Positions 1 through 4,809 of a stretch of 5,619 bases of DNA are shown here, piece by piece. The position numbers were made by a program, and so were the translations under genes. The DNA lies in assembly GCA_025358985.1 (NCBI GenBank), contig JANYHQ010000712.1, positions 1 to 5,619 on the forward strand, given 5' to 3'. The notes under the pieces were generated by a model that saw only the letters and a list, made by a program, of their open reading frames with translations, made no database searches and was not told the DNA's origin. The number at the start of each line of letters is the position of its first letter. The first letter of the stretch is position 1. This DNA is from Acidimicrobiales bacterium (GTDB taxonomy: Bacteria; Actinomycetota; Acidimicrobiia; Acidimicrobiales; JANYDT01).

Positions 1-423
1 CTCCGCGAGATCGTCCAATATCCGCACATGCTGCTGGGAGTGTCGGACGGCGGCGCGCATACAAAGTTCCTCACCGCTGGGCGCTATCCAACGGAGACGC
101 TCACCCACCACGTGCGGGACAAGGAATGGATCACCTACGAGGAGGCTCATCGGCGGCTGTCCGCCCTGCCGGCACAACTGGCGGGCTTCCGGGGCCGGGG
201 CACCCTGCGTGAAGGAGGCCCCGCTGACATCATCGTCTACGATCCCGCGGGTCTTAGTGTCGGTCCCAACGAGGTGGTCCATGACCTTCCCGGGGGCGAA
301 TGGCGCCGAGTGCAGCGGGCCAGCGGGTATCGAGCGGTCCTCGTGAACGGCCAGGTCACCATCGAGAACGACGAGCAGACAGCGACGTACTCCGGACGAC
401 TCCTGCGCCACGGCCGCGGATGA
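1..423 (+). CDS. Amidohydrolase, N-acyl-D-amino-acid deacylase-like (3' end only)
   Basis: This is the C-terminal 140 codons of a metal-dependent amidohydrolase of the D-aminoacylase (N-acyl-D-amino-acid deacylase) group. The reading frame is open from base 1, so the start lies outside the window; related proteins are usually about 500-600 residues. Near the left edge is the motif SDGGAH (D at codon 16); in D-aminoacylases this Asp is the catalytic acid/base of the TIM barrel. It is followed by a GRYPTETL segment, a helix containing LSALPAQLAGF, and then LREGGPADIIVYDP, the classic return strand into the small beta-sandwich domain of amidohydrolases. The end, VVHDLPGGEWRRV...VNGQVT...GRLLRHGRG, matches the C-terminal pattern I know from actinobacterial members. 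It likely hydrolyses an N-acyl or related amide bond in the cytoplasm, but the substrate cannot be told from this part. The next gene has its own promoter, so the two are probably not one operon. Confidence 0.87.
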   Translation, partial: LREIVQYPHMLLGVSDGGAHTKFLTAGRYPTETLTHHVRDKEWITYEEAHRRLSALPAQLAGFRGRGTLREGGPADIIVYDPAGLSVGPNEVVHDLPGGEWRRVQRASGYRAVLVNGQVTIENDEQTATYSGRLLRHGRG

Positions 424-524
424 ATCGACGACCTTCGACGGTGGCGCCGCCACTGGCACTGCGCCCACACCAGCCGAGCCGGCTGCGATGGGTTCACCGT
501 ACGGCTGGTGCCTCATCGCCTGAC

Positions 525-544
525 CCTCGGCTCGTGGGCCGAGG
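525..544 (+). terminator. Possible terminator hairpin after the amidohydrolase
   Basis: A perfect 7-bp GC-rich stem (CCTCGGC at 525-531 with GCCGAGG at 538-544) closes a 6-base loop. It lies about 100 bases after the amidohydrolase stop and upstream of the next promoter. No T-tract follows, so it is at best a weak or actinobacterial-style intrinsic terminator. The position is sensible, but the call rests only on the stem. Confidence 0.33.
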
Positions 545-581
545 TTAGGAGTCCACACCGTTGTGTGACGACCAACGTCGC

Positions 582-608
582 TGTCACATTTCGTTGTGCT
601 GCGTCGTC
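582..608 (+). promoter_or_regulatory. ECF41-type sigma factor promoter
   Basis: TGTCACA at 582-588 is followed, after exactly 16 bases, by CGTC at 605-608. This matches the -35/-10 signature reported, as I recall it, for ECF41 sigma factors (TGTCACA-N16-CGTC). It precedes the oxidoreductase gene whose downstream neighbour is itself an ECF41 sigma factor, so the site is best read as the autoregulated promoter of the two-gene operon. Transcription would begin at about 613-616, giving a leader of roughly 30 bases before the ATG at 644. A second CGTC at 602-605 gives a 13-base spacing and is less likely to be the -10 element. The sequence match is direct; the function is inferred from family knowledge. 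Confidence 0.78.
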
Positions 609-628
609 TTGATCGTCACAACGACGCA
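600..628 (+). repeat. 8-bp inverted repeat across the -10 element and leader
   Basis: TGCGTCGT (600-607) and ACGACGCA (621-628) are perfect inverted copies separated by 13 bases. The left arm overlaps the proposed -10 element CGTC and the right arm ends 2 bases before the AGGAGG ribosome binding site. It could be an operator for a further regulator. With a start near 613-616 the left arm would not be in the mRNA, so a DNA-level site is likelier than an RNA hairpin. It could also be chance. Confidence 0.35.
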
Positions 629-630
629 TC

Positions 631-636
631 AGGAGG
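631..636 (+). promoter_or_regulatory. Ribosome binding site that fixes the oxidoreductase start
   Basis: AGGAGG is a full Shine-Dalgarno core lying 7 bases before the ATG at 644. It selects this ATG over the in-frame GTG at 596, which would lie inside the promoter between the -35 and -10 elements. Confidence 0.85.
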
Positions 637-643
637 CTGTTTG

Positions 644-1285
644 ATGGAAAGTGTGCACACAACGAGGCCGGACAGCCCGAAACCGACCGACACTGTGGTT
701 ATCGGCGGCGGTCTGGCCGGACTCAGCGCGGCGATCACGGCAGCTCGGGGCGGCGCACAAGTCTCCCTCCTGGAGGCCCGCACCTCCCTCGGGGGTCGGG
801 CCCGAACGGATGAGCACAGCGGATACCTGCGCAACGAGGGGCCTCGGGCGCTGTTCCGCGCAGGGCACGGGATGAAGGTCCTCAAATCGTTTGGTGTGAA
901 CCCCACGGGCAAGTCGCCTGTCATCACCGGCTCGGCTCTGCGGGCCGATGGAAGTGTGGACTTGCTGCCCCTCGGGCCGACTGCGATGGCCCGCACCAAG
1001 CTCTTGGGCACACGGGCCAAAGCAGAACTGGTGGCGGCTATGGGGCGCATGATGATCGGCAAAGCCCATACCCATCGCAAGATCTCCTTTTCGCAGTGGC
1101 TTGACGTTCACACATCTGCAATCGAGGTCCGCCAGGTTCTGGAGATGATGACTCGCCTGAGCACGTACGCCGCCGATCTGGACCAGCTCAGCGCCGAGGC
1201 CGCCATCGAGCAGTTGAGGATGGGGGCCAAAGGCGTGCTGTATCTCGATGACGGATGGTCCCAGTTAGTACGACGCGCTTACTAA
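644..1285 (+). CDS. FAD-dependent oxidoreductase, N-terminal part (ends early by frameshift)
   Basis: This frame encodes 213 residues of a phytoene-desaturase or amine-oxidase-like flavoprotein. The Rossmann dinucleotide-binding motif GGGLAG (residues 21-26) follows a TVVI beta strand. An acidic residue at the end of the second strand (LLEAR, E44) would bind the FAD ribose. GGRART (50-55) is the family's second conserved motif near the flavin, followed by NEGPRALF (64-71). The middle of the protein (about 110-200) is helical substrate-domain sequence. The family normally continues through a segment like GWSQLVDAL, but here the frame reads DGWSQLVRRAY and stops at 1283-1285, because of an extra base near 1270. 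The first about 209 residues are native; the last four are out of frame. The start at 644 has a strong ribosome binding site and the gene has its own ECF41-type promoter. Alone this half would lack the C-terminal FAD contacts and probably would not be active. Confidence 0.85.
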   Translation: MESVHTTRPDSPKPTDTVVIGGGLAGLSAAITAARGGAQVSLLEARTSLGGRARTDEHSGYLRNEGPRALFRAGHGMKVLKSFGVNPTGKSPVITGSALRADGSVDLLPLGPTAMARTKLLGTRAKAELVAAMGRMMIGKAHTHRKISFSQWLDVHTSAIEVRQVLEMMTRLSTYAADLDQLSAEAAIEQLRMGAKGVLYLDDGWSQLVRRAY

Positions 1286-1970
1286 GGTGGCAATTTGCGA
1301 AGGCGTGCAGATCTGCGGCGGTACGAGCGCGCAGTCCGTCGATCAGCAGCCCGATGGTCGGTGGCTGGTCCAATTGCGCACCGGTGAGTTGAGCGCGGCC
1401 ACCGTGATCGCTGCCGGATTAGGCCCATCTTCGGTGGAGGCGCTGTTGGGTGGAGTGTCGCCCGCAGTGCAAACGTGGGCTTCGGATGCAGTTCCCATCA
1501 TGGCGGCCTGCTTGGACGCGTGCCTTCAGCGGATCCCTGAACCGCAACAGCGGTTCGGGTTAGGTGTGGACCGACCGTGGTACGTGTCATTCCACACTCC
1601 GTATGCGCGCTTAGTTCCGGAGGGAACCGGTGAGGTGGTTCATGTTGCCAAATACGTTCCGTCAGTGGAGCTTGGACGCACTCCCGCACAGGACCGAGCC
1701 GAGCTCGAAGGTGTGCTTGACCGGATGCAGCCGGGCTGGCGCGACGTGTTGGTCAATGCCCGATACCTGCACCGTATGACCGTCAGTCACGCCACCCCCG
1801 CACCAGGGACATCCACCACTGGCCGCCCAACCGTGGATGGTGCTGGAATCGCCGGACTGCTGGTGGCTGGCGATTGGGTGGGCGCACACGGCATGCTGGC
1901 CGACGCAGCACTGTCCAGCGGTGCCGAAGCCGGGCGACAGGCGGCCGCACTGGCCATGATGGCGGCCTAA
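1272..1970 (+). CDS. FAD-dependent oxidoreductase, C-terminal part (out of frame with its N-terminal half)
   Basis: This frame carries 232 codons that continue the protein begun at 644, opening with DALTKVAICEGVQI, where family members run on from GWxxLV. A stop (TAG at 1266-1268) lies just upstream in this frame. The only nearby start is GTG at 1287, which has only AAGG directly against it and no properly spaced ribosome binding site, so independent translation looks unlikely. The segment holds the substrate-side beta sheet (VQLRTGELSAATVIAAGL, a typical pre-FAD strand) and the C-terminal FAD motif GLLVAGDWVGAHGMLADAALSSG, which matches the GDW...A..SG signature of phytoene dehydrogenase and amine oxidase relatives. 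It ends 15 bases before the sigma factor GTG. No other stop or frame break is visible, so the damage, if real, is recent. Confidence 0.82.
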   Translation, partial: DALTKVAICEGVQICGGTSAQSVDQQPDGRWLVQLRTGELSAATVIAAGLGPSSVEALLGGVSPAVQTWASDAVPIMAACLDACLQRIPEPQQRFGLGVDRPWYVSFHTPYARLVPEGTGEVVHVAKYVPSVELGRTPAQDRAELEGVLDRMQPGWRDVLVNARYLHRMTVSHATPAPGTSTTGRPTVDGAGIAGLLVAGDWVGAHGMLADAALSSGAEAGRQAAALAMMAA

Positions 1971-1975
1971 CTTAC

Positions 1976-1979
1976 GGAG
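1976..1979 (+). promoter_or_regulatory. Ribosome binding site of the sigma factor gene
   Basis: GGAG lies in the 15-base gap after the oxidoreductase stop, 6 bases before the GTG at 1986. It supports this GTG as the start and indicates translation from the shared oxidoreductase-sigma transcript. Confidence 0.65.
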
Positions 1980-1985
1980 ACACCA

Positions 1986-2972
1986 GTGCGCAACTCCTTC
2001 CTGCTCCCCCGTCCAACCGCCAATGCTGGGTCCGCACTGGCCGCATTCGTAGCATTGCAGCCCCGATTGTTCGCCATTGCCTACCGGATGTTGGGCAGCG
2101 TCTCCGACGCTGACGACGTCGTACAGGACACGTGGCTCCGATGGGAGCAGGCATCGCTCACCGCCCGATCGGCCGAAGCGATGCTCGTCACCATCGCCAC
2201 CCGGCTGAGCCTTGATCGTCTGCGCTCTGGGCAACGCCGACGCGAGGAACATGTGGGGCCATGGCTGCCCGAACCGCTCATGGCTGACCAGGGGGCACCG
2301 GATCCCGGAGAGGTCACCGTCCTGCACGAGTCGATGGGCATGGCGTTCCTCACCATGTTGGAACGCCTCAGTGGTCCGGAGCGGGCGGCCCTGTTGCTGC
2401 ACGATGTGTTCGGTTACCCCCACGCCGAGGTTGCCTTGATGATCGACGAGTCCGTGGCCAACAGCCGCCAACTGGTGTCACGGGCTCGCCGCCGCTTGGG
2501 TGATCCGCATGCCGCAGCCCATCCCCGACCTCCCGTGGAAGTGGCCAACGACATGGTGCTTCGTTTCATAGTGGCTGCGTCCAGCGGCGACGTGTCCACC
2601 GTGATGTCGCTGTGTGCTCCTGACGTGTCGCTGGTGTCTGACGGCGGCCCCCATCGGCGCGCCGCCCGCTACGAGGTGGTGACCCCTCACCGGGTGAGTC
2701 GGCTGTGGACCAACATCACGAAGCGACACCTCGACAGGCCCGGCCCACCGTGTGGTGTGGAGTTTGGCCGGGCCAATGGGGACGTCGCCATGAGCCTTCG
2801 CTACGGAGACCGCATCGACTTTGTGGCTGGATTCCGGTGCGATCTCCACGGCGTGCGCCAGATCTGGATCGTGTTGGATCCGGCGAAACTGCGCCATTTG
2901 CATGCTCCAGCGCGGACCTGGCGTGTCACTGACATGTCGAATGGAGCGGGGACCGCTCTCACCGCAACGTGA
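1986..2972 (+). CDS. sigJ: ECF41-family (SigJ-like) RNA polymerase sigma factor with fused SnoaL-like domain
   Basis: This 328-residue protein is an extracytoplasmic-function-type sigma factor that would direct RNA polymerase to its own class of promoters. Sigma region 2 spans about residues 17-85 (FVALQPRLFAIAYRMLGS, then DADDVVQDTWLRW). The linker carries WLPEP (93-97), a signature of group ECF41. Region 4 spans about 115-170 (LSGPERAALLLHDVFGYPHAEVA, then RQLVSRARRRL). A SnoaL/NTF2-like C-terminal domain (about 187-303) replaces a separate anti-sigma factor and is known to tune activity in this group. Its DGGG motif is here SDGGP (218-222) and its NPDKL motif is DPAKL (298-302), so both are present but altered. 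About 26 residues follow the last motif. The gene is second in the oxidoreductase operon with a 15-base gap, and the promoter at 582-608 matches ECF41 targets, which implies autoregulation. The symbol sigJ is by similarity to the mycobacterial member; orthology is not proven. Confidence 0.93.
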   Translation: MRNSFLLPRPTANAGSALAAFVALQPRLFAIAYRMLGSVSDADDVVQDTWLRWEQASLTARSAEAMLVTIATRLSLDRLRSGQRRREEHVGPWLPEPLMADQGAPDPGEVTVLHESMGMAFLTMLERLSGPERAALLLHDVFGYPHAEVALMIDESVANSRQLVSRARRRLGDPHAAAHPRPPVEVANDMVLRFIVAASSGDVSTVMSLCAPDVSLVSDGGPHRRAARYEVVTPHRVSRLWTNITKRHLDRPGPPCGVEFGRANGDVAMSLRYGDRIDFVAGFRCDLHGVRQIWIVLDPAKLRHLHAPARTWRVTDMSNGAGTALTAT

Positions 2973-3012
2973 ACTCCACTCGCCGATCCGCAACCGGTGC
3001 GACGCCGGGCGA

Positions 3013-3807
3013 TCAGTGACCGGTGAACTCGGCCTTGCCGGCACCTTGAGCCAGAAAGCTCTTGATTCCAATACCGGCATCATCGGTGCGAAACGACGCC
3101 ACGAACAGGTCCTGCTCCAGGGTGAGGCCGGATGCGAGCGAGCCGTCCAGCCCGCCGTCGATGGATCGCTTGGCGTAGGCCTGTGAGGTCAGTGCTCCCT
3201 TGGCAAACTCTGCCGCCCATGCCAGCGCACTGGTGAGCAGGTCCGCCGCTGGCACCACCCGGTCGGCCAGGCCGATGCGCAACGCCTCTTCGGCATCTAC
3301 CTGGCGACCCGACAACACGATGTCCTTGGCCCGACTGGGACCCACCAACCGGGTCAAACGCTGGGTACCTCCGGCACCAGGAATGATTCCCAATAGAATT
3401 TCTGGTTGACCGAACTTGGCGTTGTCGGCGGCCATCCGCAAATCGCAGGCCATCGCCAACTCACATCCCCCACCCAACGCAAACCCGGTGACGGCGGCAA
3501 TGGAAACCCGGGGCAGAGCGGCCAGGGCATCGAAGGCCCGGCGCAGTCCCCCACCGATGATGCGGGCCTCATCGGGCCCCCCGAATCGGGCGATGTCGGC
3601 ACCGGCCGCAAACATCCGTTCGCCACCGTAGACAACGACGGCGCCGGGCAGGTCCGCCGACAGTTCATCCACGCACTCCAACAGGTGCTGCGCCAATTCG
3701 GGAGAGATGGCGTTGACCTTGGGACGCTCCAAACGCAACAGCGCCACGCCGTTGTCATGGCGCTCGATGCATACGAACCGATCGGATGTGGTGGAAGTGT
3801 CAGGCAT
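3013..3807 (-). CDS. Enoyl-CoA hydratase/isomerase (crotonase family)
   Basis: This 264-residue crotonase-fold enzyme has the usual length for a short-chain enoyl-CoA hydratase, which adds water to trans-2-enoyl-CoA in beta-oxidation or related acyl-CoA routes. Visible features are RLERPKVNAIS (26-35), the CoA-binding and first oxyanion-hole segment MFAAGADI (65-72), the second oxyanion-hole segment ALGGGCELAMACD (110-122) with catalytic-type Glu116, and AKFGQPEILLGIIPGAGGTQRL (130-151) with Glu136. Both hydratase glutamates are therefore present. The crotonase-family methylmalonyl-CoA decarboxylase (ScpB), often found beside a MeaB/ArgK GTPase, carries a Tyr at the second site instead, so hydratase is the better call. 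It lies 24 bases downstream of meaB on the same strand and is probably co-transcribed. The upstream GGGG is very close to the ATG, so the ribosome binding site is not convincing. The exact substrate is unknown. The 40-base gap to the convergent sigma gene holds no convincing terminator. Confidence 0.93.
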   Translation of the reverse strand: MPDTSTTSDRFVCIERHDNGVALLRLERPKVNAISPELAQHLLECVDELSADLPGAVVVYGGERMFAAGADIARFGGPDEARIIGGGLRRAFDALAALPRVSIAAVTGFALGGGCELAMACDLRMAADNAKFGQPEILLGIIPGAGGTQRLTRLVGPSRAKDIVLSGRQVDAEEALRIGLADRVVPAADLLTSALAWAAEFAKGALTSQAYAKRSIDGGLDGSLASGLTLEQDLFVASFRTDDAGIGIKSFLAQGAGKAEFTGH

Positions 3808-3831
3808 GTCCCCACGCTACCCAAATAGGGG

Positions 3832-4782
3832 TCAGAAAGGCTTGGTGAGGTGCGCCGCCGCCGTACGAGGATCCATGGATCGGGCTGCCACTGCATCACT
3901 GAGCCGAGCGAACTCCGGCCCCTCACACAGTTCCTCGGCCCGCTGCGCCATAAGGTGATGAACCAGGGCCTGCAGTTCCTGGCGGTCTCGATCGAGGCGC
4001 CGCTGTCGCAATTGACCCGAATCAGTGAGGAAGCGTCGGTGATCGCCAACCGCGGACCACACTTCAGCCACGCCGTCTCCGTTCGAGGCCACCGTGCACA
4101 GCACCGGTGCCGACCATGCCTCGGGTCCGTGTCCGGATAATCCCTTGGCGGCCCACAGATCTGCTTCGGTCTGAGCGGCACCGGGGCGATCGGCCTTGTT
4201 CACCACAAAGATGTCGGCAATCTCGATGAGACCGGCCTTGACGGCCTGGATGCCATCTCCCCAACCCGGGTTCACCACCACGATGGTGGTGTCGGCAGCT
4301 GCCGCGATGTCCACCTCCACCTGACCCACTCCCACGGTCTCCATGAGAATCCAGTCGAACCCCGCCGCATCCAGTACCCGCGCTGCGCCCGGGACGGCCA
4401 CGGCCAGGCCACCCAGGGCGCCGCGAGTGGCCATGGAGCGGATGCATACTCCCGGATCGAGGAAGTGTTCGTCCATACGCACCCGATCACCGAGGATGGC
4501 TCCCCCGGTGAGCGGCGACGAGGGGTCGATGGCCAGCACCGCGACCTGCTCACGTAACCGCCGGGCCGCACTGATGAGGCGATCCGTGAGCGTGCTCTTA
4601 CCCGCACCGGGTGCGCCTGTGATGCCAACCGTGTAGGCGGAACCGCCGCGGTAATGCACGAATGAGTCCACCTCGGCGGCAGCCACGCCCCCTGCTTCCA
4701 CCAGGGACAACACACGACCCAATGCCGTCCGGTCGCCAGCCAGCGCGGCCGCAATGAGCTCTTGAGGGTCCCTGCGGCGCAC
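3832..4782 (-). CDS. meaB: Methylmalonyl-CoA mutase-associated GTPase MeaB (MMAA/ArgK family)
   Basis: This G3E-type P-loop GTPase acts as a chaperone of adenosylcobalamin-dependent methylmalonyl-CoA mutase: it gates cofactor loading and protects the mutase from inactivation. The 316 residues are close to bacterial MeaB length. In order: N-terminal helix with DPQELIAAALAGDRTAL (5-21), P-loop GAPGAGKST (56-64), DPSSP (86-90), GGAILGDRVRM (93-103), METVGVGQ (147-154, Walker B and switch region), NPGWGDGIQ (171-179), guanine-specificity motif NKAD (195-198), and a C-terminal helical dimerization region. All GTPase motifs look intact. The start is GTG at 4782: it is the first possible start after an in-frame stop at 4795-4797, and the family's N-terminal helix begins right after it. 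No Shine-Dalgarno sequence is visible. A TAGTGT box lies 9 bases upstream, so a leaderless or near-leaderless mRNA is possible. No mutase gene is in the window. The name ArgK reflects an old, mistaken assignment as an arginine/ornithine transport kinase. Confidence 0.95.
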   Translation of the reverse strand: MRRRDPQELIAAALAGDRTALGRVLSLVEAGGVAAAEVDSFVHYRGGSAYTVGITGAPGAGKSTLTDRLISAARRLREQVAVLAIDPSSPLTGGAILGDRVRMDEHFLDPGVCIRSMATRGALGGLAVAVPGAARVLDAAGFDWILMETVGVGQVEVDIAAAADTTIVVVNPGWGDGIQAVKAGLIEIADIFVVNKADRPGAAQTEADLWAAKGLSGHGPEAWSAPVLCTVASNGDGVAEVWSAVGDHRRFLTDSGQLRQRRLDRDRQELQALVHHLMAQRAEELCEGPEFARLSDAVAARSMDPRTAAAHLTKPF

Positions 4783-4809
4783 GACGCACCGACACTACGG
4801 CACGTGACA
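4783..4809 (-). promoter_or_regulatory. Candidate meaB promoter elements in the divergent gap
   Basis: Read on the minus strand, TGTCACG (4809-4803) is followed after 16 bases by CGTC (4786-4783), one mismatch from the ECF41 signature seen at 582-608. However, CGTC touches the meaB GTG, so a transcript from it would start inside the coding region and miss that start codon. Separately, TAGTGT (4797-4792) fits the TAnnnT form of a housekeeping -10 box at a distance suited to a near-leaderless meaB mRNA; no clear -35 accompanies it. Either reading is tentative. Confidence 0.3.

Larger units (their letters stand above)
644..1970 (+). pseudogene. Whole FAD oxidoreductase gene with a single-base frameshift
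   Basis: Read together, the two frames give one continuous 441-residue flavoprotein, a normal length for the NAD(P)/FAD-dependent phytoene-desaturase-like family, if one base is removed near 1268-1271. For example, dropping A1270 turns GTACGAC into GTCGAC and restores QLVDALTKV without altering either side. The product would be a cytoplasmic or membrane-associated flavin oxidoreductase. The substrate is unknown; carotenoid, porphyrin and amine substrates all occur in this superfamily. It is the oxidoreductase partner expected next to ECF41 sigma factors. Whether it is a true pseudogene or a sequencing or assembly error cannot be decided here; the intact coding on both sides favours error or a very young mutation. 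Confidence 0.75.

Noticed and set aside
564..588. TGTGAC...GTCACA as a CRP-type operator
   Set aside because: The half-sites are 13 bases apart, unlike the 6-base spacing of CRP sites, and the right arm is already explained as the -35 box.
596..643. Longer oxidoreductase start at GTG 596
   Set aside because: It lies between the -35 and -10 elements, has no ribosome binding site, and the added residues precede a well-placed AGGAGG and ATG at 644.
1265..1290. Programmed ribosomal frameshift joining the two oxidoreductase halves
   Set aside because: No recognised slippery heptamer or downstream stimulator is visible; a one-base insertion explains the break more simply.
1662..2471. 269-codon open frame on the minus strand
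   Set aside because: It is antisense to the oxidoreductase C-terminus and sigma factor, both of which have conserved domains; its own translation is Gly/His/Gln-rich and shows no family motif. It is a GC-rich shadow frame.
2944..2958. 6-bp hairpin with a 3-base loop near the end of the sigma gene as a terminator
   Set aside because: It lies inside the coding sequence, has no T-tract, and is short enough to occur by chance in GC-rich DNA.
2993..3024. ACCGGT repeated at 2993-2998 and 3019-3024 as a convergent terminator
   Set aside because: It gives only a 6-bp stem with a 20-base loop, no T-tract on either strand, and part of it lies in the hydratase coding region.
3354..4181. 275-codon minus-strand frame spanning the hydratase-meaB junction
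   Set aside because: It is an out-of-frame shadow of two clear genes; its translation is rich in Arg, Pro, Trp and Ser and shows no domain.
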